Assembly: GCA_040389445.1 (NCBI GenBank)
Contig: JAZJZX010000002.1
Location: forward strand, 186,001 to 250,000
Length of the DNA stretch: 64,000 bases
Reading direction: 5' to 3'
Origin: UBA5189 sp040389445
GTDB lineage: Bacteria; Chloroflexota; Limnocylindria; Limnocylindrales; CSP1-4
This document shows, piece by piece, positions 49,164 to 57,600 of the stretch. Under the pieces are notes generated by a model. It was not told the origin of the DNA. It ran no database searches and saw only the letters and a list, made by a program, of their open reading frames with translations. Position numbers and translations under genes: made by a program. Each line of letters opens with the position of its first letter. The first letter of the stretch is position 1.

Positions 49164-49786
49164 GTGGAGCCGGCGAGCGCACGAGTGGAACCAGCGGCGG
49201 CGCCGGGCGGGTGATTGCCGGTTCGGCCCGCGGCGTCCGCCTGATCGCCCCGGGCGCCGTGACGCGACCGCTGTCGGATCGCGTGAAACAGACGCTCTTC
49301 GCGATCCTCGAACCTGCCATCCGTGGCTCGACCATGCTCGACCTGTTTGCCGGCAGCGGTTCGGCGGGAATCGAGGCGCTGTCAAGGGGCGCCGTGCGGG
49401 CCATCTTCGTGGAGCGCGATCGCACGGCGGCCGCAACGGTCCGGGACAACCTGGATCGCGCGCACCTGGCCGGTCCCGAGGCCCGGATCATCCAGCGCGA
49501 TGCCATCGACTGGCTCGCGTCGGCCGACGCACGTGCCCACGGCCCGATCGATCTCGTGATCGTTGATCCGCCCTACGATCAACCACAGCTCCTGCTCGCC
49601 GCCCTGGAGCGGCTCGGCGGATCGTCTTCGCCGGTTCCGCTGGGCGGGATCGTCGTGGCCAAGCACTTCTGGCGGGACCAGCCACCGGAACGCATCGGGC
49701 TGCTAGCATCGGAGCGAGCGCGCCGCTTCGGCGACACGGCGCTCACGTTTTATCGCGTGGTCGAGCCAACGGAGGCGCCGGCGTGA
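49160..49786 (+). CDS. rsmD: 16S rRNA (guanine966-N2)-methyltransferase RsmD
   Basis: 208 residues. Rossmann methyltransferase with VIAGSARGVRL, TRPLSDRVKQTLFAIL, SAM-binding LDLFAGSGSAGIEALSRGA and the catalytic VDPPYD motif. ATG 49160 overlaps recG; the stop overlaps coaD by GTGA. The rsmD-coaD pair is widely conserved. Confidence 0.95.
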   Translation: MSGAGERTSGTSGGAGRVIAGSARGVRLIAPGAVTRPLSDRVKQTLFAILEPAIRGSTMLDLFAGSGSAGIEALSRGAVRAIFVERDRTAAATVRDNLDRAHLAGPEARIIQRDAIDWLASADARAHGPIDLVIVDPPYDQPQLLLAALERLGGSSSPVPLGGIVVAKHFWRDQPPERIGLLASERARRFGDTALTFYRVVEPTEAPA

Positions 49787-50298
49787 GGATCGCGGTCTAT
49801 CCGGGGTCGTTCGACCCGGTCACCAACGGACACCTCGACGTCCTGGGTCGTGCGCTCGGCGTTTACGACCGGGTGGTCGTGGCCGTACTCGGCAACCCCC
49901 GCAAGCGTCCGCTGCTGACGGCCGATGAGCGGATCGCCGTGCTGCGGACGGCCATCGACGAGGCGGGGCTGCCGAGCGATCGGGTCGAGGTCTCGGCCTT
50001 CGACGGCCTGACCGTCGACGCGGTTCGTGCTCACGGCGGCACCTCGATCGTACGGGGCCTGCGCGCGGTCTCGGACTTCGAGGTCGAGATGCAGCTCGCC
50101 CACAACAATCGGAAGCTGGCGCCCGACCTCGATACGGTCTTCTTCATGACGGCGCTCGAGCATGGCTACGTGAGTTCGAGCCTGGTCAAGGAAATCGCCT
50201 CGTTCGGCGGTGACGTGACCGGCATGGTTCCGAAGGTCGCCGCGAAGGCCATCGCCGAAGCACTGGCGCACGATGAATCACACCGCCGCGTGCCATAA
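49783..50298 (+). CDS. coaD: Phosphopantetheine adenylyltransferase
   Basis: 171 residues. Makes dephospho-CoA from 4'-phosphopantetheine and ATP. AVYPGSFDPVTNGHLDVL (TxGH nucleotidyltransferase motif), GNPRKRPLLTADERI, IVRGLRAVSDFEVEMQLAHNN and YVSSSLVKEIASFGGDV are diagnostic. GTG 49783 overlaps rsmD. Confidence 0.96.
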   Translation: MRIAVYPGSFDPVTNGHLDVLGRALGVYDRVVVAVLGNPRKRPLLTADERIAVLRTAIDEAGLPSDRVEVSAFDGLTVDAVRAHGGTSIVRGLRAVSDFEVEMQLAHNNRKLAPDLDTVFFMTALEHGYVSSSLVKEIASFGGDVTGMVPKVAAKAIAEALAHDESHRRVP

Positions 50299-50299
50299 T
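50291..50299 (+). promoter_or_regulatory. Extended -10 (TGCCATAAT) upstream of the coiled-coil gene
   Basis: TGC plus CATAAT overlaps the coaD stop and precedes a GGAGG at 50319-50323. It implies that transcription of the yceD-rpmF-plsX unit can restart here. Confidence 0.4.
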
Positions 50300-50331
50300 C
50301 CCCTCGACTCGCCCCGTTGGAGGCTCCTGCG

Positions 50332-50895
50332 CTGGACATCATCTTCCTCCTCGAGCGGCTTGAATCCCTGATTGCGTCGGGCAAGTCGCTGCCCCTGACC
50401 CGGAATGCCGTCATCGATCGCGATGCCGTCCTCGACATCGTGGATCAGCTGCGCGCGGCCATCCCGGAGGAAGTCCGGGCTGCCAAGCGCATCAACTCCG
50501 AGGGTGAGCGGATCATCGAGAAGGCCGAGGATGAGGCGCGCAGCATCATCAGCCGCGCCCAGGAACAGGCGGCCTTTCTGATCGGTGAGCGAGGGCTGCT
50601 CGAACTCGCCGAAGAGGAAGGACGCCAGATCATCACGGCGGCCCGGTCCCAGGCCGAGCAGACGCGCGCCGGCGCCGATGACTACGCGCTGGGCCTTCTC
50701 GAGACGCTCGAGGTCGAGGTGGGAAAGGCGCTGGCCGGTGTCCAGAAGGGGATCGCGGTGCTCGACGATCGCCGGGCCGACCTGGCGGCGGCGGAGGTCG
50801 ATTCCTTGTCCGATGGCGAGATGGATGACGACGACCCGGCCGATGACGACGATCGGACGCGCAACCCGGACGAGGACGAACGCACCTACCGGTGA
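50332..50895 (+). CDS. Coiled-coil hypothetical protein (DivIVA- or ATPase-stalk-like), probable CTG start
   Basis: About 188 residues. LDIIFLLERLESLIASGKSLPLT is followed by AVLDIVDQLRAAIPEEVRAAKR and a long charged helix (IIEKAEDEARSIISRAQEQA, LLELAEEEGRQIITAA) and an Asp-rich tail (DDDDPADDDD). The helical part resembles DivIVA or V/F-ATPase peripheral-stalk coiled coils; no enzymatic domain. Start: GGAGG at 50319-50323 lies eight bases before CTG 50332, where similar proteins, as I recall them, begin MDII. The alternative TTG 50317 would place the ribosome site inside the coding sequence. The stop overlaps yceD (GTGA). Confidence 0.7.
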   Translation: MDIIFLLERLESLIASGKSLPLTRNAVIDRDAVLDIVDQLRAAIPEEVRAAKRINSEGERIIEKAEDEARSIISRAQEQAAFLIGERGLLELAEEEGRQIITAARSQAEQTRAGADDYALGLLETLEVEVGKALAGVQKGIAVLDDRRADLAAAEVDSLSDGEMDDDDPADDDDRTRNPDEDERTYR

Positions 50896-51449
50896 CCGCA
50901 GCATCAGGACTCGTGTTCCCGCTCGCGGGGCTCCTCGCAGAGACGGCCGGGGCCGTTCGACGCTTCGAGGTCGAAGACGCGGCGATCGACCTGGACGACG
51001 AGCTCGTCCTGGCAGCGCCGATCCACGCCGACGTCGAGGTTGCGCGTACGAATCGCGGCCTGTTCATCGATGCCGCGGTGGAAACGGTGCTGGCGATGGA
51101 ATGCTCGCGCTGCCTCGCACCGGCCATGGTCCCGCTGGCGACGCGGATTCGCGAGGAGGTGCTGCCGGCCATTGATGTGGCCACCGGCCAGGCACTCGAT
51201 CGAACCCTGGAGCCGGACACCGCGCGCCTGACCGATCATCACGGACTGGATCTGGAGCCCCTGCTCCGCGAAGCGATCCTGTTGTCGGCGCCGATCGCTC
51301 CGCTCTGCCGCGCCGACTGTCCCGGTCTGTGCATCGAGTGCGGAGAGCGCCTCGGTCCCGGTCATCGGACCCATGATGGAGACGACATCGACCCACGCCT
51401 GGCGGCGCTGCGGAGCTTCCGGGTCGACGGCGACGCCGATAGCGAGTAG
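50892..51449 (+). CDS. yceD: YceD/DUF177 family protein
   Basis: 185 residues with the DUF177 cysteine signatures: MECSRCLAP in the middle and PLCRADCPGLCIECGERL near the C-terminus, a probable zinc cluster. The family is encoded directly upstream of rpmF in most bacteria and plants, linked to 23S rRNA or ribosome assembly. GTG 50892 overlaps the previous gene; rpmF follows after a 132-base gap. Confidence 0.92.
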   Translation: MTAASGLVFPLAGLLAETAGAVRRFEVEDAAIDLDDELVLAAPIHADVEVARTNRGLFIDAAVETVLAMECSRCLAPAMVPLATRIREEVLPAIDVATGQALDRTLEPDTARLTDHHGLDLEPLLREAILLSAPIAPLCRADCPGLCIECGERLGPGHRTHDGDDIDPRLAALRSFRVDGDADSE

Positions 51450-51452
51450 ACT
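51447..51452 (+). promoter_or_regulatory. -10 box TAGACT before rpmF-plsX
   Basis: GAGTAGACTCC coincides with the yceD stop codon and is about 130 bases before rpmF. The intervening leader contains no recognised riboswitch; AAAGGAG (about 51562-51568) is the rpmF ribosome site. Confidence 0.35.
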
Positions 51453-51581
51453 CCGCCCTCGGTCCACCGCCCCTGCGCCGCGGGCCATTCGTCCTCGACT
51501 TGATCATGACGTCGCCCCTGCGCGACGTGTCGCCCGGCCACCTGCCAGTGGCAGGGCCACCGAAAGGAGCAACAGGACACC

Positions 51582-51782
51582 ATGGGCGTACCCAAGCGAC
51601 GGGTCTCCCACGCTCGCCAGGGAGATCGACGCGCCCACCTCGCGATCGAGCTCCCGAAGCTCGAGGAGTGCTCGCACTGCCACCAGCCGAAGCAGTCTCA
51701 CCGCGCCTGCCCGAACTGCGGGTACTACGGTGGCCGACCGGTCCTCGAGCTGAAGACGGCCAAGGACGAGCCCGCGTCCTGA
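51582..51782 (+). CDS. rpmF: 50S ribosomal protein bL32
   Basis: 66 residues: GVPKRRVSHARQGDRRAH, then a zinc ribbon CSHCHQPKQSHRACPNCGYYGG. ATG 51582 has AAAGGAG upstream. The yceD-rpmF-plsX order is conserved across many phyla. Confidence 0.96.
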   Translation: MGVPKRRVSHARQGDRRAHLAIELPKLEECSHCHQPKQSHRACPNCGYYGGRPVLELKTAKDEPAS

Positions 51783-51786
51783 TCCC

Positions 51787-52923
51787 GTGATCACCCAGGC
51801 CTTCGCGCCGGATCCGGACGCTCACGGGGTCCGGATTGCCGTGGACGCCATGGGCGGGGACCACGGTCCGACCGAGGTCGTGCCGGGCGCTCTCGATCAC
51901 GCGCGAGCTCACCCGGAGGACCGCGTCCTGCTCGTCGGCGACGACGCCCGCATCCGCGCGATCGCCGGCGACCTGCCTGCCAACGTCGAGATCGTTCACG
52001 CCTCGCAGGTCATCGAGATGGACGAACACCCCGCCAGGGCCCTGCGCGAGAAAAAGGACGCCTCAGTCCTCGTCGCCTGCGATCTGGTTCGCCGGGGTGA
52101 TGCGGACGCGGTCATGACCGCGGGACATACCGGTGCCGCCATGGCCGCAGCCGTGCTCCGGATCGGTCGCCTTCCGGGCGTCGACCGACCCGCGCTGGCC
52201 GTGCAGATGATCCGGAACGGCGCGCCCTTCGTCCTCCTGGACATCGGTGCCAACCCGGACTCCAGTGCCGAGAACCTGGCCCAGTACGCGAGCATGGGCG
52301 CGATCTTCGCCGAGCGCGTCCTCCGGATCGAGAACCCGCGGGTTGCCCTGCTGTCCATCGGCGAGGAGAAAGGCAAGGGCGATCTGCGAATCCAGCAGGC
52401 AACCGAGCTGCTCGACCGGTCCGGACTGCGTTTCGTGGGCAACGTGGAAGGCCGTGACCTCACCGGGACGCTGGCCGACGTCGTGGTGACCGACGCGGTC
52501 GCCGGGAACGTCGTCATCAAGTTCTTCGAGGGCCTGTCCACCTTCATCTTCGATCTCTTCCGGGCCGAGTTCCGGGGTTCGATTCGAGGCCGTCTTGCCT
52601 ACCTGCTCTTCCGGCCGAGCATCGGACGCATTCGGGACGTCTTCGACTACGAAAAGGCCGGGGGCTCGCCGCTCCTCGGTGTGCGCGGGTCGGTGATCAT
52701 CACCCACGGCAGCGCCAGGCGACGCATGATCGGCTACGGCTGCGCCGTCGCGGCCCAGACGGCGCGGACGAACGTGCCGGCCCTGATCGCCGCGGCACTC
52801 GGGGCCGCCCTCGTCGAGCCCCAGGCCCGGGACCGGCCCGCCGACCCCCGGCCGGAGCACCGGACCTCCGACGTTGCCCCGCCCGCCGGGGCGGCGGCCG
52901 CGCCGACGGAAGTCGGTCCGTGA
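51787..52923 (+). CDS. plsX: Phosphate acyltransferase PlsX
   Basis: Converts acyl-ACP to acyl-phosphate for phosphatidic acid synthesis. IAVDAMGGDHGPTEVVPGA is the family signature; also TAGHTGAAMAA, LLDIGANPDSSAENLAQYA, GNVEGRDL and DAVAGNVVIKFFEG. 378 residues including a ~35-residue Pro/Ala-rich tail. GTG 51787 lies four bases after rpmF. Partner acpP is 0.75 kb downstream. Confidence 0.96.
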   Translation: MITQAFAPDPDAHGVRIAVDAMGGDHGPTEVVPGALDHARAHPEDRVLLVGDDARIRAIAGDLPANVEIVHASQVIEMDEHPARALREKKDASVLVACDLVRRGDADAVMTAGHTGAAMAAAVLRIGRLPGVDRPALAVQMIRNGAPFVLLDIGANPDSSAENLAQYASMGAIFAERVLRIENPRVALLSIGEEKGKGDLRIQQATELLDRSGLRFVGNVEGRDLTGTLADVVVTDAVAGNVVIKFFEGLSTFIFDLFRAEFRGSIRGRLAYLLFRPSIGRIRDVFDYEKAGGSPLLGVRGSVIITHGSARRRMIGYGCAVAAQTARTNVPALIAAALGAALVEPQARDRPADPRPEHRTSDVAPPAGAAAAPTEVGP

Positions 52924-53234
52924 GCGGGCCCGTCCTGTCGGTCGGGCGTGGCGTGATCGTCGAGATGGCTCGCCTGGCGGCGCTCGAAGTTCCCGGCATC
53001 CTGCGCGTGGCCCGGTCCGGCCCGAGCTGGCGTGCCTTCTTCCTCGGCCCGCCGGTCGTCGTTCGAACCCACGACGATCGCGTGGACATCCGCATGTGGG
53101 TGATCGCCCGGCCGGGCGCCGATCTCGGCGCCGTCGGAACCGAGGCCCGCGTGGCGATCGCCGGTGCCATCGAACGACTCCTGGGGCTGCGCCTCGGCTC
53201 CGTCACGGTCATCGTCGATGGCATCGGCGGCTGA
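52920..53234 (+). CDS. Asp23/Gls24-like protein (YqhY-like)
   Basis: 104 residues: VGRGVIVEMARLAALEVPGILRVA resembles the Asp23 opening (vi.IA..aa.evpGV), and VDIRMWVIARPGADL with a final VTVIVDGIGG the strand core. YqhY, an Asp23 protein implicated in acetyl-CoA carboxylase control, is encoded next to nusB in Firmicutes, the position found here. GTG 52920 overlaps plsX and the end overlaps nusB by 17 bases. Confidence 0.72.
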   Translation: MSGPVLSVGRGVIVEMARLAALEVPGILRVARSGPSWRAFFLGPPVVVRTHDDRVDIRMWVIARPGADLGAVGTEARVAIAGAIERLLGLRLGSVTVIVDGIGG

Positions 53235-53646
53235 TCGCCTCCGGAGCCGCCGGGCGGCTCGTCGGACGGCATTGGCGGCCATCTTCGAGGCGGACTTCGG
53301 ACAGCACACGCCATCGGCGATTCTCGAGCGCCAGCTGGCGGAGTCCGAGGGTGACGCCGAGACGGCCCAGATGGCCCGTCGCCTCGTCGATCTCGTGGTC
53401 GAGCATCGCGACACGATCGATGCCCGGATCGCGGTCGTGGCACCCCGATATCCGGTCGTATCGCTCGCCCGGATGGACCGCGCCCTGCTCCGTTGCGCGC
53501 TCGGTGAGGTGCTACACTCGGCCACGCCGGCCCGGGTGGCGATCGCCGAGTGGGTCGAACTGGCACGAACCTACAGCGGAGACCCGATGCGCCGTTTGAT
53601 GAACGGCGTCCTCGGTCAGATCGCACGAGACACCCCCGGCGGTTGA
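53218..53646 (+). CDS. nusB: Transcription antitermination/termination factor NusB
   Basis: 142 residues. Helical NusB fold: RRAARRTALAAIFEADFG at the N-terminus, VEHRDTIDARIAVVAPRYPVVSLARMDRALLRCALGE in pieces, and the conserved AIAEWVELARTYSGDPMRRLMNGVLGQI (canonical INEaVeLaKxyg..s..FvNgvL). NusB with NusE promotes rRNA antitermination. ATG 53218 overlaps the Asp23-like gene by 17 bases. Confidence 0.92.
   Translation: MASAADRLRSRRAARRTALAAIFEADFGQHTPSAILERQLAESEGDAETAQMARRLVDLVVEHRDTIDARIAVVAPRYPVVSLARMDRALLRCALGEVLHSATPARVAIAEWVELARTYSGDPMRRLMNGVLGQIARDTPGG
53510..53518 (+). promoter_or_regulatory. Possible internal extended -10 (TGCTACACT) within nusB
   Basis: A perfect match to the recurring motif lies inside nusB, 157 bases before acpP. 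It could provide a separate transcript for acpP-rnc-smc, or be chance within coding sequence. Confidence 0.25.
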
Positions 53647-53674
53647 CCGCCGGTCCTAGGCCCAGGAGGGACCA

Positions 53675-53911
53675 GTGGCAACGACCTACGAGCGACTCAA
53701 GAAGATTGTCATCGAGCAGCTCGGTGTCGACGAGGAGGAGGTCAAGCCGGAGGCGTCGTTCGTCGATGACCTCAACGCGGATTCGCTGGACCTGGTCGAG
53801 CTCATCATGAGCCTCGAGGAGGAGTTCGGGACCGAGATCTCCGACGAGGACGCCGAGCGGATCCGCACCGTCCAGGACGCCGCGGACTACATCGACGAGC
53901 GGACCTCCTGA
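53675..53911 (+). CDS. acpP: Acyl carrier protein
   Basis: 78 residues. LKKIVIEQLGVDEEEVKPEASF, then the phosphopantetheine site NADSLDLVELIM (Ser in DSL), and LEEEFGTEISDEDAERI. Strong Shine-Dalgarno AGGAGG before GTG 53675. Located between nusB and rnc; acpP-rnc-smc is a conserved order. Confidence 0.97.
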   Translation: MATTYERLKKIVIEQLGVDEEEVKPEASFVDDLNADSLDLVELIMSLEEEFGTEISDEDAERIRTVQDAADYIDERTS

Positions 53912-53967
53912 GGGACCTCCCTCCCACTCCCGCCGCTGATCCGGGAGACGCGGAACCGACCCGTACC

Positions 53968-54696
53968 GTGGATCGGATCGACGACTTCATCACCCGCCTC
54001 GGACTGCCGATCCATGACCGATCGATCATCGCGCAGGCCCTGACGCATGCGTCCTGGTCGCACGAGCATCCCGGCGGGTCCACCGGGCACAACGAACGGC
54101 TCGAGTTCCTCGGGGATGCCGTGATCAGCGTCGTCGTCTCGCAGGAGCTCTACCGGCGACACCCCGCGGATGACGAGGGAATCCTTTCTTCGCGTCGCGC
54201 TGCCATCGTGAGTACGTCCGGACTGGCCCGGATCGCCTCGCGCCTGGGGATCGGCGACGACCTTCGCCTCGGCGAGGGCGAGGCTTCGCGTGGTGGTCGC
54301 GCCCGGCCCTCCCTGCTCGCATCGGGTCTCGAGGCGGTCGTCGGAGCGGTATTCCTGGATCTCGGCTGGGCTGTCGTTGCGGCCTGGTTTTCCGGGATCG
54401 CCGAGCCTGAGCTCAACGCATCCCTTGGCGCCACCGCGCTCAAGAGCCCCAAGAGCCGCCTGCAGGAGTGGACGCAGCGTGGCACCGGGGGCCGCCCGGA
54501 ATACCGTGTCCTCGAGGCGGCCGGGCCGGACCACGAAAAGGTGTTCCGCATCGAAGTGATCGTGGAAGGAATGTCGGTCGGGACCGGAATCGGGCCGTCG
54601 CGACGGATCGCCGAGTCCAATGCGGCTGCCGAAGCATTGATGAACCTCATGGCGCACGAGCGACCCTTCGAACCCGTCGCCGGAGATTCGAGGTGA
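53968..54696 (+). CDS. rnc: Ribonuclease III
   Basis: 242 residues. Catalytic domain with NERLEFLGDAVISVVVS (signature) and LASGLEAVVGAVFLDLG; C-terminal double-stranded RNA-binding domain (KSRLQEWTQRGTGGRPEYRV, GIGPSRRIAESNAAAEAL). Processes rRNA and other dsRNA. GTG 53968; stop overlaps smc by GTGA. Confidence 0.95.
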   Translation: MDRIDDFITRLGLPIHDRSIIAQALTHASWSHEHPGGSTGHNERLEFLGDAVISVVVSQELYRRHPADDEGILSSRRAAIVSTSGLARIASRLGIGDDLRLGEGEASRGGRARPSLLASGLEAVVGAVFLDLGWAVVAAWFSGIAEPELNASLGATALKSPKSRLQEWTQRGTGGRPEYRVLEAAGPDHEKVFRIEVIVEGMSVGTGIGPSRRIAESNAAAEALMNLMAHERPFEPVAGDSR

Positions 54697-57600
54697 CCGC
54701 CCCGGCGCGACTGCTGTCCGTTCGACTGCAGGGTTTCAAATCGTTCGCGGAGCGGACCCTCGTGACCTTCGGTCCCGGGATCAGCGCCGTCGTGGGACCG
54801 AACGGATCCGGCAAGAGCAATCTTGCGGATGCACTTCGGTGGGCGCTCGGCGAGCAGGGCCGCGCCCTTCGGTCCCGGAAGTCCGAGGACGTCATCTGGG
54901 CCGGATCGGACCGACGCTCGGCCGTCGGGATGGCCGATGTTCAGCTCACGCTGGATAACGCCGACGCAATGCTGTCGGTCGATTTCGCCGTCGTGGAACT
55001 GGGACGTCGGCTGTACCGCTCGGGTGAGAACGAGTACCTGCTGAATCGACAGCGGGTCCGCCTGCGTGACCTGGTCGACCTCCTGGATGCAGCGCATCTC
55101 GCCGAGAACGCCTTCCTGTTCATCGGCCAGGGCATGGTGGATCAGGCGCTCGCGCTTCGTCCCGAGGAGCGACGCCCGCTGTTCGAGGAGGTCGCCGGCG
55201 TGCGCCGACACGAGCGTCGTCGGCGCCGGGCCGAGGAGCAGCTCGCCGAGTCGGAGGCGAACCTGGCCCGGATCGAGGACATCGTGGCCGAGCTTCGCCC
55301 CCAGGTCCGCCGTCTGGCAGCCCAGGCCGAGCAGGCAACCTCTCGCCAGTCGGCCGGGGATGACCTGCTGGATGCGCTGCTCGCCAGCGCGCACGTCCGG
55401 TGGCACGAGGCGGCCGCGCAGATCGCCGCCGCCACCGAGGCCCTCGCCGGCGGTCGCGGCGAGATCGACGCCGCGCTCGACCAGCTGACCCTTCTCGAGG
55501 CGGCGTCCGCAGCCGCCGCAGCCGCACTCGACGAACGAGCGAGAACCGGGCAGGAACTGCGGCGCGCGGCGGAGGAGGCCAGAACGAACCTCACCAGCCT
55601 GCAGCTCGAGGAAGGGAGGCAGCAGGCGGAGCGCAGCGCGTTGAACCGCGATCGTGAGCGCCTCGAGCAGGAGCGGGCGGTTGCCGAGGCGGACCTCGTC
55701 GTGCAGCAGCGTCGCCTCGCGATCCCCATCCCGGAACGGGACCTTGCGCTGGAGGGATCGCTCGCCGAAGCCGAACGCGATCTTGCGGCCGGCCTCGCGG
55801 AGCTCGCCCACCTCCAGGGCGTGGACCGGGCTCACGACGCCGATGACGCTGCCCTCCGTCGTGCCTCGGCGGCTCGTGCCGCGGAAGCCGAGCAGGCGCA
55901 ACGCCGGCTGGCCGAAGCCGAACGACGGGTCAAGGAAGAGCGGGTCCGCGCCGACGACGCCGCGGGACGCGTCAAGGCGGCCGACCAGGCACATGCCGAG
56001 ACGGCACGTCACCTGGCGTCCGCGTCGGCGGCCGAAGCGGCTGCGACGGCCGCGCGGCAGACCGCTGCCGAGCGCTGGGAGCAGGCCGACGCCGCCGCGA
56101 GGACGGCCCTGAATCGCTCCGCTGCCGCGGCCATCGAACTCGCCGGGGCGCAGGCCCGCGTCGAGGGAACAGCCGCGGCGATCGAGGACGACCGGTCGTC
56201 CGGATTTGCGGCGCGCATGCGCGAGCGGGGTGCTCGCAGGCTCGACGACGGGCTCGTGGTGGATCCGGGCCTCCGCGCGGCCATCGATGCGGCACTTGCG
56301 GGCTCCGGCAGGGCCTACCTGACCACGCGGGACGGCCTGCGCGAGCACCTGCAGGAGCGTGGGCTGGCCGTCGTCGTTGACGGTATCTCCGTTGGCGGAT
56401 CGGCGCGTACGGCACCTCGAGATGGCAGTCCGGAAGCGGAGCTCGCGATTCGGCTGGCAGCCCTGGGTGGCGGATACCTGCGCGATGCCCTGCGCCGGGA
56501 CGCTGCGGGCGCCGCAGGCCGTCTCCTCGCCCGTGCCGTCTGGACACCGGACCTCGACGGGGCGCTCGAACTGCAGGCCTGGCTTCCGGCCGGATGGGTG
56601 GCGGTGCCGCGCGACGGATCGGCGGTCGTCGGCGAAGTGACGGTCCGCCTCGGTGCGGCCGACGGGACCCTCGAACGGCGGGCGCATCACGAGCGAGCCC
56701 TGGAAGAACTCAGGTCGGCCGAACAATTGGCTGAAGCGAGCAAAGCCGCAGCGACGGCTGCGGTCGCAAACCAGACCGCGGCGCGTGCCGCCCTGGACGA
56801 GGCTCGCGCCGCTGAGTCGGCGTCGGCCGGTGAGCGCCGCCGGGCGGAGGAAACCGAGCGTCTTGCGGCGCGCCGACTCGAATCGCTCGTTCGTGAGGCG
56901 GCGTGGCAGACCGCGCAGCTCCAGCGTCTCGAGGCCGAGGCGGAGCGAGCTCGTGCAGCCATGCCGGAAAGCCAGCCGCTCGCCACGCCGTCGAACGACG
57001 GGCCGACGCGCGAGGCGATCGCCACCTGGGGTTCCCGCGTCACCGAGCTTCGGACTCGCCGCGACCGGCTCGCCGCCCAGGCCGCGCAACTCGAGGCCGC
57101 CCGTCGGGACGTCGAACGCAGCCGGGCCACCGCCGAGGCGTCGCTGGCCCTCGACGAATCCCGGATCGCGTCTGCCGACCGTGCCATCGTCGCCATGGCG
57201 GATCGCGAGCGCGCACTCGATTCTGCAACGGCCGGACTCGCCTCCCGTCTGGCCCAGGCCGTGGCCCGGGAAGCCGAGGCAAGGGCCGCAGTCGTTGCCC
57301 TCACGGCGGCCGACTCGGAAGAGCGCGCACGCCTCGGCGCGGCCGAACGCGAGGCGGCCGTCGCGCGGGACCGCTTGCGAGCCGCGGAGGACATGGCCCG
57401 GGCGGCCGAACGCCGCGATCTGGAAGCTCGCCTCGGGCTGGAAAGCCTCCGGGAGCAGTTGCTGGCCGAACTCGCCGGCCTTGGCCCGTTGAGCCTCAGT
57501 CATCTTGCCGCCATCGCTTCCGGCGCGCACGGACCGGACCGGTCCATCGATCGCCTGCCGCCGGCTCCGACCGGAGACGGTGTCGATCAGGCCCGGACGG

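Noticed and set aside
51453..51581. Riboswitch or FapR-type operator upstream of rpmF-plsX
   Set aside because: No recognisable aptamer or inverted-repeat operator was found in the 129-base leader.
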